Origin: Nocardioides luteus
GTDB taxonomy: Bacteria > Actinomycetota > Actinomycetes > Propionibacteriales > Nocardioidaceae
DNA length: 64,000 nt
Assembly: GCF_015752315.1 (NCBI RefSeq)
Contig: NZ_JADOVJ010000001.1
Coordinates: 4,332,501 to 4,396,500, forward strand
Direction of reading: 5' to 3'
Of the stretch, positions 7,611 through 15,868 are shown in pieces; position 1 is the stretch's first letter; each line of letters opens with the position of its first letter. The notes under the pieces are model-generated. The model had not been told where the DNA came from. It worked only from the letters and a program-made list of their open reading frames with translations, and ran no database searches. Made by a program: the position numbers and the translations under genes.

Positions 7611-8936
7611 CGTCGCCGCAGGTCCTCGGGTCAGCACGAACTCCCGGAGCGCGTCCGGGTCGTCCAGATCGACGTACTCGAACCCCTCGACCGCCGCCGG
7701 CGCCTCCCCGATCGCGCACATGGAATCGTAGACCTGCACGTACGCCGCCGACTGCGGCCCCCAGTCGAGCACCTTCGCCGCCCGTTCCCGTGCCCGCAAC
7801 GCCAGCTCGACGCGTAGCTCGGGGTCGTCCAGGAGCGACTCGACGGCATCGGTGAACGCCGTGACGTCCCCGGACGGGACGAAGAGCGCGGCGTCCTCGG
7901 CAGAGACCCGCGTCTCGACCAGGTCGAAGGAGACGGAGGGCAGGGCGTAGGCCATGTACTCCATCGTCTTGTTCATCGTCGAGACGTCGTTGAGCGGCGT
8001 CTTCAGGTCGGGGCAGAGGCCGACGGCGGCGGCGCTGAGGTGCTGGGCGATCAGCGCGGAGCCGGCCCGCCCGGTGAAGGTGACGACATCGTCGAGGCCC
8101 AGCTCGGTGCAACGGCGCTGGAGGTCCTCGAGGCAGTCACCGAAACCCATCAGCACGGCATCGACATCGGTGCGGCCGCGCCGGTGGACGAGCTCCGCCA
8201 TCACCTCCAGCACCGTGTCGACACCGTCCTGAGGACCCATGATCCCGAGGTAGGCCAGGGTGTGGCGACGACCCGTGGGAGCGGGGTCGTGGGGCCGGAT
8301 CGGGCGCATCACCGAGGTGTCGGGTCCGCTGCGGACCACGGTCACGTCCGCCGGGTCCATCCCGCCGCGGGTGATCGCGACCTTCCGGTAGGACTCGTTG
8401 GTCGAGATGACCTGGTCGGCGGTGGCGTACGTCTGCTTCTCGAGCCAGCGCAGCGCGGCCAGCTGGGCACGGCCGGAGAGCGAGGTCGGGGTGCCGAACC
8501 TGGAGAGGAAGAGCTCGGGGTTTAGGTCGTGCTGGTCGAAGACGAAGCGGACGCCGCGGCGCTTCCAGATGCGGGCCAGGAGCCAGTAGGTGTCGGGCGG
8601 GTTGCACGCCTGCATGATCGTGAACGGGCGGTCGCGCCAGACCTTGTTGGCCAGCAGTGCCGTGCGGATCCAGCAGTAGACGAACTCGAGCAGGTAGCCG
8701 AGCACGCCGCGGGCCTGCGGCGCGGCCCGGTACTTGTAGATGCGTACGCCGCCCAGCTGCTGGCGCCCCGGGTCGCCGGGGCCCTTCGGGCAGATCACGC
8801 TGACCTCGTAGCCGCGCGCGACCAGCGCCTGGCACTCCAACCAGACCCGTCGGTCCAGCGGCACGGGGAGGTTCTGAACGATGATCAGCACGTGCGTCTT
8901 TGCCACGCCATGTCTCTGCTGGGCTGCGTTGACCAT
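7608..8936 (-). CDS. glycosyltransferase family 4
   Basis: 442 residues of GT-B fold. Early residues HVLIIVQNLPVPLDRRVWLE, then EVSVICPKG, CNPPDTYWLLA, FDQHDLNPELFLSRF, and the donor-binding half with TLAYLGIMGPQDGVD, DDVVTFTGRAGSALIAQHLS and NDVSTMNKTMEYMAYALPSV. This is the WcaI/WbuB-like group common in capsule and exopolysaccharide loci. ATG 8936 was chosen over ATG 8987: it starts 61.5 bp from the centre of the shared box at 8990-9005, matching the spacing in other divergent regions, and there is no ribosome binding site for either start. Confidence 0.85.
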   Translation of the reverse strand: MVNAAQQRHGVAKTHVLIIVQNLPVPLDRRVWLECQALVARGYEVSVICPKGPGDPGRQQLGGVRIYKYRAAPQARGVLGYLLEFVYCWIRTALLANKVWRDRPFTIMQACNPPDTYWLLARIWKRRGVRFVFDQHDLNPELFLSRFGTPTSLSGRAQLAALRWLEKQTYATADQVISTNESYRKVAITRGGMDPADVTVVRSGPDTSVMRPIRPHDPAPTGRRHTLAYLGIMGPQDGVDTVLEVMAELVHRRGRTDVDAVLMGFGDCLEDLQRRCTELGLDDVVTFTGRAGSALIAQHLSAAAVGLCPDLKTPLNDVSTMNKTMEYMAYALPSVSFDLVETRVSAEDAALFVPSGDVTAFTDAVESLLDDPELRVELALRARERAAKVLDWGPQSAAYVQVYDSMCAIGEAPAAVEGFEYVDLDDPDALREFVLTRGPAAT

Positions 8937-8989
8937 ACGAGCAGCGTTGAGGAGTGCGGAGACCCGCTCGCCGGGGACACCCGGCATAT

Positions 8990-9005
8990 CCCCGAATCCG
9001 GGGAT
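8990..9005. promoter_or_regulatory. 7-2-7 inverted repeat box, divergent promoter region
   Basis: TCCCCGAATCCGGGAT, centre 8997.5. Rightward, TAGCGT (9046-9051) is followed after 8 nt by GTG 9060, 62.5 bp from the centre. Leftward, ATG 8936 is 61.5 bp from the centre, with a CAACGCT stretch in the -10 position. Both starts lack ribosome binding sites. The symmetry suggests one bound regulator driving both directions. Confidence 0.65.
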
Positions 9006-9059
9006 CGTGATCGGTGACCCGGGTGCCGAGGCGCTCCGCGGCTCCTAGCGTCGCGTGCT

Positions 9060-10478
9060 GTGAACCCGCTGGCCGAGCGCATCCTCTCCGCACGCACGCG
9101 ACCTCGTTCGGAGTCCGTGATCGCCGATCGGCGCACCTCGGTCGGCGCGGACGGGCTGTTCGAGGCGGCCGAGGAGCTGCGGCTCGCGCTCGTCACGGCC
9201 GCCGGTGTGCCGCGGCCGCTGGTCGCCGTCGCGCTGCCGCTCTCCACCGATGCGGTCGTCGCGCTCGTGGCCGCGATCCTCGGTGACCTCTCGGTCTGCT
9301 TCGTGGACCCCTCGGCGCCCGAGGAGCACCGCCGGTCCCTCGTCCAGGCGCTCCACCCCGACGTCGTCCTCGACCGGTCGGGGATCCGGACGGTCGCCTC
9401 GTCGGCGTCGGCAGAGCCCCGAGAGGCCGGGTACGTCGCGATGTCCTCCGGCTCCACCGGCGGCGGCCCCAAGGGGGTGGTGTCGGCCTGGGCCGGGATC
9501 GATGCCTTCGTCCCGCACGGAGCGGCCGCGCTCGACCTCGACGCCTCCTCGGCGTGGGCCGAGGTCTCGCACCTCTCCTACGACCTGGCGATGACCAACC
9601 TGCTGGTCGCCCTGGCCGCCGGCGCCTCCCTGCACCTCTCCTCGTCGCTGGGTGACCGGCTCCGGCCGCTCGGCTTCTGCACCCGCGTCGAGGCGACGCA
9701 CCTGCGCCTGGCTCCCCGGTTCATCGACCTCGCGGCGGCCGAACGGGTCGACGCGGCCCCGCGGAGCCTGCGGGTGTGGGGCTCCGGCGGCGACCGGCTC
9801 TCCGCCGCCGACGCGCAGCGCGTCTTCGACCTCGGGGTCGCGACGGTCGTCAACACGTACGGCACCAGCGAGACGATCGGGTTCGCCAGCGCCGCCCGGT
9901 TCGATGCCGGCGGCGAGCTGCCGACGGTCCACGGAGCGCTCGGCATCGGGCACGGGGCGGTCGGGGCGTGGCGTACGTCGTTGTCGGGTGACGGCGACGA
10001 CGGGGCGCCCGCCGAGGGGATGCTCGCCATCGAGTCGCCCCACCTGCCCGGCGGCTATCTCTTCGGCGCCCCGAACGGCGAGTATCCGCGCTGGGACACC
10101 GCGGAGCGGGTGCTCACCGGCGATCTCGGCGTGCGCCGCGGCGAGGACCTCTTCTGCTTGGGCCGCGCGGGGCGCCGGGTCAAGCGCAGCGCCAGCTTCG
10201 TCGACCTGGACGCCCTCGACGCCGAGGTGAAGCAGACCTTCGGCCTGGCCACCTTCACCGCCGCCACCCCCGCCGGGGACCTGGTCAGCCTCGTCGAGGG
10301 CCCGGCCGCCCAGCTCGACGACCTCCGTCGTGGTCTCCCGACGGTCCTGCGCCCGGACTCGGTGCCGGACGTGCTCGTCCCCGTCGCCCAGCTCCCCCGC
10401 CTCGGCAACGGGAAGATCGACCAGGCCGCGGCTCAGGCGCTGGCCGAGGGCGGGATGCTCACCGAGTCACCTCGGTGA
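9060..10478 (+). CDS. AMP-forming acyl/aminoacyl ligase (adenylation domain)
   Basis: 472 residues of the ANL adenylate-forming superfamily. P-loop SSGSTGGGPKGVV (about residues 129-141), A5 motif NTYGTSET, A7-like TGDLGVRRG, A8-like GRAGRRVKRS and a C-terminal GNGKID with the catalytic lysine are all present. It activates a carboxylate with ATP and loads it onto a thiol. The convergent neighbour 4 bp away encodes a carrier protein, the likely acceptor. The set ligase, carrier and type III decarboxylase resembles that of exosortase-A exopolysaccharide loci and the BtrJ/BtrI/BtrK set of butirosin biosynthesis. The GTG start fits a leaderless transcript: TAGCGT lies 8 nt upstream. Whether the substrate is an amino acid or a fatty acid is not visible. 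Confidence 0.85.
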   Translation: MNPLAERILSARTRPRSESVIADRRTSVGADGLFEAAEELRLALVTAAGVPRPLVAVALPLSTDAVVALVAAILGDLSVCFVDPSAPEEHRRSLVQALHPDVVLDRSGIRTVASSASAEPREAGYVAMSSGSTGGGPKGVVSAWAGIDAFVPHGAAALDLDASSAWAEVSHLSYDLAMTNLLVALAAGASLHLSSSLGDRLRPLGFCTRVEATHLRLAPRFIDLAAAERVDAAPRSLRVWGSGGDRLSAADAQRVFDLGVATVVNTYGTSETIGFASAARFDAGGELPTVHGALGIGHGAVGAWRTSLSGDGDDGAPAEGMLAIESPHLPGGYLFGAPNGEYPRWDTAERVLTGDLGVRRGEDLFCLGRAGRRVKRSASFVDLDALDAEVKQTFGLATFTAATPAGDLVSLVEGPAAQLDDLRRGLPTVLRPDSVPDVLVPVAQLPRLGNGKIDQAAAQALAEGGMLTESPR

Positions 10479-10481
10479 GCA

Positions 10482-10748
10482 TCAACCCAGCTGCGCGCCC
10501 ACGTACTCGGCCAGCGACCCGACGGACTCGAACACCTCGGCGTTGATGTCGTCCTCGTCCATCTCGAAGCCGAAGCGGTCCTCGAGGACGGTGATCAGCT
10601 CGACCAGGGCGAGCGAGTCGAGCTCGGGCAGGGAGCCGAACAGCAGCGTGTCGGCGGTGAGCGTGCCGGCGCTGTGGTCGGGGCCGATCACGTCGGTGAT
10701 CGCCTCACCGACCCGGTCGAGGGTCGCTTCGGTGGTGTCGATGGTCAT
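10482..10748 (-). CDS. acyl carrier protein
   Basis: 88 residues, acidic, with the phosphopantetheine site LPELDSLALVEL (Ser45) and a helical layout typical of carrier proteins. A good ribosome binding site (AAGGAG) precedes ATG 10748. It is the last gene of a reverse-strand operon: GT2 (12825), GNAT-like (11977), decarboxylase (10782), carrier (10482). The convergent adenylation-domain gene ends 4 bp away. It probably holds the acyl or aminoacyl group made by that ligase while the decarboxylase acts on it (inference). Confidence 0.9.
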   Translation of the reverse strand: MTIDTTEATLDRVGEAITDVIGPDHSAGTLTADTLLFGSLPELDSLALVELITVLEDRFGFEMDEDDINAEVFESVGSLAEYVGAQLG

Positions 10749-10781
10749 GAGCAGGACTCCTTGGGTTCAGGGTTCAGGGGT

Positions 10782-11975
10782 TCAGACGAGCACTTCGAGC
10801 GGCGCCGGGTGGCTCAGGAACGCGGTGGGGCTGGCGGTGAGGCCGTACGCCCCGGCCTGGTGGACCACGACCAGGTCGCCCACCTCGGCCCGCGGCAGGC
10901 TCACCTTGTCGCCGAGCAGGTCCAGCGGCGTGCACAGGCAGCCGACGACCTGAACGGTCTCCTCCTCGCCTTCGCGGGCCGCCGCGACGGAGATCGGGTA
11001 GTTGCGGCGGATGACCTGCCCGAAGTTGCCGGAGGCGGCGAGCTGGTGGTGCATGCCACCGTCGACGACGAGGAAGGTCTTGCCGCGGGAGATCTTGCGG
11101 TCGACGACCCGCGTCACGTAGACCCCCGCCTCGCCGACCAGATAGCGGCCGAGCTCGATCACGACCTGCGCGGACGGCAGCGAGGGACGTACGCGACGGG
11201 CGAGCAGCTCCTCGAGCCGCGAGCCGACCAGATCGAGGTCGAGAGGACGATCCTGGGCGTAGTAGGGGATCCCGAAGCCGCCGCCGATGTTGAGATAGGT
11301 CATCGCCGCAGGAAGGTCGTCGGCCAGCCGCAGCACGAGGTCGACGGTGCTCTCCTGGGCCGACGCCAGGATCTCGGCGTGCAGGTTCTGGGAGCCGGAG
11401 AAGACGTGGAAGCCGGCCACCTCGACGTCGCGGTCGTGCAGCGTCTTGAGCAGCAGCGGCACGGTCTCGGCGTCGACCCCGAACTGCTGGGCGCCGCCGC
11501 CCATCCGCATCCCGGAGCCCTTGACCTCGAAGTCCGGGTTGACCCGCACCGCGACCCGCGGCCGAAGACCGAGCCGCTCGGCGGCCTCGACCAGGCGGTC
11601 GGCCTCGAGCGGCGACTCGATCTCGACGAGCACCCCGGCCGCGACCGCCTGCGTCAGCTCGGCGACCGACTTCCCCGGTCCTGCGAAGCTCACGGAGCCC
11701 GGAGCGATCCCGGTGTCGAGCGCCACCCGCATCTCGGCCCCCGAGGCGACATCGAGGGCGTCGACGGTCCGGGCGAGGTGCTGGACCACCGCCGGCATCG
11801 GGTTGGCCTTGACCGCATAGCTCAGGTGCACGTCCTCGGGGAGCGCGGACCGCAGCGAGGCGACCCGGGCGTCGATCGCGGCCCGGTCGTAGGCGAAGAA
11901 CGGTGTCGACCCGACCCGCTCCGCCAGCAGCCGCACCGGTACGCCTCCCACGGCCGGTCTCCCGACGTACGTCAT
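10782..11975 (-). CDS. PLP-dependent decarboxylase, fold type III (LysA/BtrK-like)
   Basis: 397 residues of the alanine-racemase/ornithine-DAP decarboxylase fold. The PLP lysine is K56 in HLSYAVKANPMP, the phosphate-binding glycine loop is NIGGGFGIPY, and the C-terminal dimer-interface cysteine region is GCLCTPLDLLGD (Cys346/348). Homologues in exosortase-A exopolysaccharide loci, and BtrK of butirosin biosynthesis, occur with a carrier protein and an AMP ligase; BtrK decarboxylates glutamate while it is bound to its carrier. A stand-alone LysA role is less likely in this context. The start lies 1 bp from the stop of the upstream GNAT-like gene, and the carrier gene follows after 33 bp. Confidence 0.85.
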   Translation of the reverse strand: MTYVGRPAVGGVPVRLLAERVGSTPFFAYDRAAIDARVASLRSALPEDVHLSYAVKANPMPAVVQHLARTVDALDVASGAEMRVALDTGIAPGSVSFAGPGKSVAELTQAVAAGVLVEIESPLEADRLVEAAERLGLRPRVAVRVNPDFEVKGSGMRMGGGAQQFGVDAETVPLLLKTLHDRDVEVAGFHVFSGSQNLHAEILASAQESTVDLVLRLADDLPAAMTYLNIGGGFGIPYYAQDRPLDLDLVGSRLEELLARRVRPSLPSAQVVIELGRYLVGEAGVYVTRVVDRKISRGKTFLVVDGGMHHQLAASGNFGQVIRRNYPISVAAAREGEEETVQVVGCLCTPLDLLGDKVSLPRAEVGDLVVVHQAGAYGLTASPTAFLSHPAPLEVLV

Positions 11976-11976
11976 C

Positions 11977-12828
11977 TCACCACTCCAGACATGTCAGCTC
12001 GCTGTACAGGTAGTCGACCCGAGCCGGGTCGAGGGCGTCGCTGCGCAGCATCTTCGGCCGCGACCGCGACAGCCGGTGCGACCCGGCGGGAGCACCTCCG
12101 GCGACCCGGTGCTCGATCAGGGTCGCCGCAGCGCCGTGCTGCCGCAGCAGGTGCGTGGCCAGCCGCGGCGCGTGCCGCCGGAGCAGCTCGGGGTTGCTCG
12201 CGTAGAGGACCGAGGCGAAGGCGCGTACGCCCTTGCGGGTGTCCTTGCGGGCCACCACGTAGCAGTGCTCGGAGCCGGTGCTCAGCACCACGTGCCGGGC
12301 CGCCGCCGCGGCACGGTGGTCGGCATAGAGGTCCCGCTCCTCGCCCTGCAGGACCGAGTCCAGCACGTCGGGACGACTGCTCACCCGCACCCCGCGCCCC
12401 GGCAGCGCCACCGCCGGGACCAGCGAGGTGGTCGTGTCTAGGTCGGTGAACTTGAGCTTCCGGTTGAGCGCGACGACGTTGCCCGAGGGCGAGAAGTCGG
12501 TGAACTCGTAGCCGGGCTGCTTGAGCAGCGTGGTCAGCAGCCGCAGCCCCTGGTGGCGGTGGCTGTCGAGCACGCACCAGGCGCCCAGGTTGCAGATCTG
12601 GAGCTTCTCGGCACCGACCGTGCGCTCGGAGTAGTAGGCGAGATAGGCCCCGACCACCCGGTCCCCCTCGGCGAGGAAGAACCCGTGGTTGGGCTGGGGT
12701 ACGTCCCACGGCACCCGCAGCGCCTGGGTCCACTCCAGCTCCCGCACGCGCGGGTTCAGCTCCTGGTGCAGGAATGTGGAGACGGCCGGAAGGTCCTCGG
12801 CCGTGATCGGGGCGAGCACGGCCTTCAT
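11977..12828 (-). CDS. GNAT-like acyltransferase
   Basis: 283 residues. The N-terminal half has a GNAT-like pattern: MKAVLAPITAEDLPAVSTFL, then VVGAYLAYYSERTVG (beta-4/5) and the pantetheine-loop region LGAWCVLDSHRHQGLRLLT, with arginine/glutamine-glycine replaced by H-R-H-Q-G. The C-terminal half is less conserved. In a gene set with a carrier protein and decarboxylase it could move the carrier-bound group to a sugar or lipid acceptor (inference). Start ATG 12828 overlaps the upstream glycosyltransferase stop by ATGA. Cytoplasmic: no membrane segment. Confidence 0.65.
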   Translation of the reverse strand: MKAVLAPITAEDLPAVSTFLHQELNPRVRELEWTQALRVPWDVPQPNHGFFLAEGDRVVGAYLAYYSERTVGAEKLQICNLGAWCVLDSHRHQGLRLLTTLLKQPGYEFTDFSPSGNVVALNRKLKFTDLDTTTSLVPAVALPGRGVRVSSRPDVLDSVLQGEERDLYADHRAAAAARHVVLSTGSEHCYVVARKDTRKGVRAFASVLYASNPELLRRHAPRLATHLLRQHGAAATLIEHRVAGGAPAGSHRLSRSRPKMLRSDALDPARVDYLYSELTCLEW

Positions 12829-13781
12829 GCGCTCGCCACCCACTCGGGGCCACGCGGGGCGCTCATCCGCCGGGGGCTGACCAGGGTGCGGACCGCACGT
12901 CGCGAGGTCTGCTTCCCCAGCAGTGCGCGACTGCACTCGCGGGCCAGCACCATCAGCCAGTACGCCGCCCCCTGGACCCGCCCCCGACGGGCCGTGAAGA
13001 GCCGCACCCGGTTGGCGACCAACAGCGCCCACAGCCCGGGCGAGGTGGTGGACTCGCCGCCGAGGTGCACGGCGCGGGCGGCGGGGACGTAGCGCACCCG
13101 GAAGCCCCGGTCGCGGGCACGCAGGTGGAACTCGGTCTCCTCGGAGTAGAGGAAGTAGGACTCGTCCCAGGGCCCGCACGCCCGCCAGCACGCCGCGCTG
13201 ATCAGCTGGGTGGAGCCCTCGGCCCAGTCGGTGTCCTGGGCTCGCTCGTACTCGGCCGGCGAGGCCACGATCTCGCCCGCCCACCGCACGCGGCCGGCGC
13301 GGTTGGCGCCCACCACGGCATCGGCGAAGGCCCGGACCAGGTTCGGTGCACCGCGCATCGACTCGATCAGCCGGCCCTCGGCATCGACCAGGTGCGGAAC
13401 GGCGACGCCGACACCGGGGTGTTTGCCAGCGGGCAGAGCGAGCTCGCGCGCCAGCTCCACGCCACAGCCGGGCTCGAGGCGTACGTCCGGGTTGAGCACC
13501 AGCACCGCGTCGAGGCCAGGCTCTTCGGCGAAGGCAGCGGCGACACCGGCGTTGATCCCGGCGGCGTAGCCGCCGTTGCGCCCGGTCTCGACGACGGTCG
13601 CCTCCGGCGCGAGGCGGCGGGCGACCGCCACGGTGTCGTCGGCCGAGGCGTTGTCGGCGACCACCAGCCGCCACCCGAGACCGGCGAGCCCGCCCGGCAG
13701 GGAGGCGACGAGATCGGCCAGCAGGTGAGCGCTGTTGTAGGTCACCACCACGACGGCGATGGTGCGGATCCGGTGCGACAC
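12825..13781 (-). CDS. glycosyltransferase family 2
   Basis: 318 residues. IRTIAVVVVTYNSAHLLADL opens the GT-A fold; VVADNASADDTV, VVETGRNGGYAAGINAG, VLVLNPDVRL (DxD-like) and ESYFLYSEETEFHLRARDRG are the donor and acceptor motifs of rhamnosyltransferase-like GT2 enzymes. GTG 13781 was preferred to ATG 13811: it lies 61.5 bp from the centre of the box at 13835-13850, the mirror image of the divergent ATG 13904, and has GAGACT 6 nt before it. First gene of the operon that continues through the GNAT-like, decarboxylase and carrier genes. Confidence 0.85.
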   Translation of the reverse strand: MSHRIRTIAVVVVTYNSAHLLADLVASLPGGLAGLGWRLVVADNASADDTVAVARRLAPEATVVETGRNGGYAAGINAGVAAAFAEEPGLDAVLVLNPDVRLEPGCGVELARELALPAGKHPGVGVAVPHLVDAEGRLIESMRGAPNLVRAFADAVVGANRAGRVRWAGEIVASPAEYERAQDTDWAEGSTQLISAACWRACGPWDESYFLYSEETEFHLRARDRGFRVRYVPAARAVHLGGESTTSPGLWALLVANRVRLFTARRGRVQGAAYWLMVLARECSRALLGKQTSRRAVRTLVSPRRMSAPRGPEWVASA

Positions 13782-13834
13782 GTCATGAGTCTCGACGGCG
13801 CCGACCCCCAACCGAGCGGCCTCCCGAGCGCAGA

Positions 13835-13850
13835 TCCCCCGTATGAGGTA
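13835..13850. promoter_or_regulatory. 7-2-7 inverted repeat box, divergent promoter region
   Basis: TCCCCCGTATGAGGTA, centre 13842.5. It is exactly equidistant (61.5 bp) from ATG 13904 on the plus strand, preceded by TACCGT and a 7-nt gap, and GTG 13781 on the minus strand, preceded by GAGACT and a 6-nt gap. Confidence 0.65.
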
Positions 13851-13903
13851 GGCCTTCGCACCGGGCGACCGGACGCGTCCTCCGGATCCTTACCGTGAAG
13901 AAC

Positions 13904-14569
13904 ATGCCCGTCCACGTGACCAACATCTGCTTCCACGGCATCGGCGAGCCCGAGCGCGAGCTGGAGCCGGGCGAGGACCGCTACTGGATCGGCCAGGACG
14001 CCTACGAGGACATCCTCGACGCCGTGGCCGGCCGCCCCGACGTGCGGATCAGCTTCGACGACGGCAACCACTCCGACGTCGCCCTCGGGCTGCCGGGTCT
14101 GCTCAACCGCGGCCTGACCGCCACCTTCTTCGTCCTGGCCGGGCGCCTGGGCCTGCCGGGGAGCGTCGACCGCCTCGACATCCGTCTCCTCCGGGTGGCG
14201 GGCATGCGGATCGGCACCCACGGCATGGACCACGTCAGCTGGCGCGGCCTCGACGCCGCGGGCGTACGCCGCGAGCTGATCGAGGCCCGCGAGCAGATCA
14301 CCATGGCGGCCGGTGAGGTCGTCGAGGAGGCGGCGCTCCCGCTGGGCCGCTACGACCGCACCACGCTGCGTCACCTGCGCCGCCTCGGCTACCAGCACGT
14401 CTACACCAGCGACCGCGCCCACGCGGTGGCCGGAGCCTGGCTGCAGCCGAGGTTCAGCATCACCGCGAGCGACGACGGTGCCAGCGTACGCAGCCAGATC
14501 CTGAACGGGCAGGGCATCGCCCGGCGGATGGAACGCCAGGCAGCGGGTCTCGTCAAGAGGCTGCGCTGA
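13904..14569 (+). CDS. polysaccharide deacetylase (NodB-like)
   Basis: 221 residues. The NodB homology domain shows motif 1 as VRISFDDGNHSD (the two Asp) and motif 2 as GTHGMDHVSW (H-x3-H zinc ligands), then ALPLGRYDRTTLRHLRRLGY and FSITASDD. No signal peptide is seen, so it may act on a lipid-linked or nucleotide-linked sugar inside the cell rather than on the finished polymer. The start ATG 13904 (not GTG 13895) follows TACCGT by 7 nt and has no ribosome binding site, indicating a leaderless message. Confidence 0.85.
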   Translation: MPVHVTNICFHGIGEPERELEPGEDRYWIGQDAYEDILDAVAGRPDVRISFDDGNHSDVALGLPGLLNRGLTATFFVLAGRLGLPGSVDRLDIRLLRVAGMRIGTHGMDHVSWRGLDAAGVRRELIEAREQITMAAGEVVEEAALPLGRYDRTTLRHLRRLGYQHVYTSDRAHAVAGAWLQPRFSITASDDGASVRSQILNGQGIARRMERQAAGLVKRLR

Positions 14570-14693
14570 GACGAGGAGCCGGCCCGTTGCGAAGTAACCA
14601 GTTTGAAGGATGCTCTCGGCCCCCGGGTCGGGCAGGGTCGAGCAGGCAGTGCCGAAGAATGATGGCCATCGAGACGCGAACGGGTGCAAACAC

Positions 14694-15755
14694 ATGCCAA
14701 CCAAGCCAGGCCGGCGCCGGCGGATCGCGGTCGTAGCGGGCCTGGCCCTGCTGCTGGCCGCCACGACCTGGTTCCTGTGGCCCAACTCCGCCCAGGTGCG
14801 CAAGGTCGGCTCCGACTCGCTGCCGACGGTCCCGCCACCGGCGAGCGCGACCCCCTCCCCCACACCTTTGGCCAGTCCCAGCCCCACGGCCTCGTCGACC
14901 CCACCGACGCCGACCCCCACACCGTCGGCCACCCCGGAGCGTACGAAGCCCACGACCGCCGCCGCACCGCCGGCCAAGGGGTTCCCGACGCGCGAGTCGG
15001 CGGGGCTGCCCGGCGGCTGGAAGCCGAAGCGCACGGTGACCGGTGACTTCTGGGTCCGGCACCGCGGCGCGGTCGTGGAGGACCTGCGGATCACCAACGG
15101 GGTCATCTACGTCACCGCACCCGGTGTCACCCTGCGCCGTATCGAGGCGATCGCCTCGGTCGTGGTCAACGACTACAACGGCGTGTGCAACGCCGGCCTG
15201 CGGATCGAGGACTCCGACTTCGTCCGGAGCAGCGCCCCGACGACGGAGGAGGCCTGGCCGGCGGTCTCGGCCGGCGGCTACACGGTGCGCAACGTCGTGA
15301 TCGACGGGGTGCCCGAGGGGCTGCGCGCCTCCAACAAGGAGCGCTGCGGCGGCGTCAAGATCCACGACTCCTTCGTCCGCGTCACCTCCCCGGACGTGTG
15401 CAGCGACTGGCACGGCGACGGCCTGCAGGGCTACGGCGGCGGCAAGGTCACGGTGCGGCGTACGGTGATGATCCTGGACGTCAAGAACAACTGCCACGGC
15501 ACCGCCCCGTTCTTCAACCCCGCAGGTCAGGGCAACGACGCGGTCGACATCGACGGCCTGGTCGTGGCCGGGGGCGGCTACCCGTTCCGCAACGGCATGC
15601 CGGGGCCGGTCCGCGGCCTCTACGTCGTCGACCAGAGCTGGGTCTACAACCCGCTCGACGTGGACTGCTCGGTGGTCACCGAGTGGAGCGCGGCCGTCGT
15701 CACCATGGACTCGGCCGGCCAGCCCGTGCCGATCCGCGACCTACCCTGCGAGTGA
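14694..15755 (+). CDS. secreted parallel beta-helix protein, paralogue 1
   Basis: 353 residues: a basic N-terminus and one hydrophobic segment (MPTKPGRRRRIAVVAG, then LALLLAATTWFLW) forming a signal anchor; a Pro/Ser/Thr-rich linker of about 55 residues; then a domain from about residue 100 beginning FPTRESAGLPGGW. That domain contains the repeating strands of a right-handed beta-helix (VVEDLRITNGVIYV, VTLRRIEAIASVVV, YTVRNVVIDGVPEGL) and conserved DWHGDGLQGYGGG. Such folds bind or cleave polysaccharides. The C-terminal domain is closely similar to that of the next gene, so the pair arose by duplication. ATG 14694 was chosen because the signal anchor begins there. Confidence 0.8.
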   Translation: MPTKPGRRRRIAVVAGLALLLAATTWFLWPNSAQVRKVGSDSLPTVPPPASATPSPTPLASPSPTASSTPPTPTPTPSATPERTKPTTAAAPPAKGFPTRESAGLPGGWKPKRTVTGDFWVRHRGAVVEDLRITNGVIYVTAPGVTLRRIEAIASVVVNDYNGVCNAGLRIEDSDFVRSSAPTTEEAWPAVSAGGYTVRNVVIDGVPEGLRASNKERCGGVKIHDSFVRVTSPDVCSDWHGDGLQGYGGGKVTVRRTVMILDVKNNCHGTAPFFNPAGQGNDAVDIDGLVVAGGGYPFRNGMPGPVRGLYVVDQSWVYNPLDVDCSVVTEWSAAVVTMDSAGQPVPIRDLPCE

Positions 15756-15783
15756 CCTCCAAGCCCTCGAAACCGGCCATATA

Positions 15784-15799
15784 TACCGAGTTTTGGGGG
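15784..15799 (+). promoter_or_regulatory. possible 7-2-7 box, weaker match
   Basis: TACCGAGTTTTGGGGG resembles the box family and lies 61 bp upstream of about 15852, but no TANNNT hexamer sits at the expected place. A separate TAGTGT occurs at 15824-15829. Recorded as uncertain. Confidence 0.25.
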
Positions 15800-15868
15800 T
15801 GCCTGTTCGGCAAGGTTCAAACGTAGTGTCGATGCCGTTGCCGGTATCCCATACGAACAGGTGCATTC

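Noticed and set aside
9060..12828. Complete exosortase-A/PEP-CTERM system
   Set aside because: Only the ligase, carrier and decarboxylase parts are present; no exosortase and no PEP-CTERM tail were found on any secreted protein in the window.
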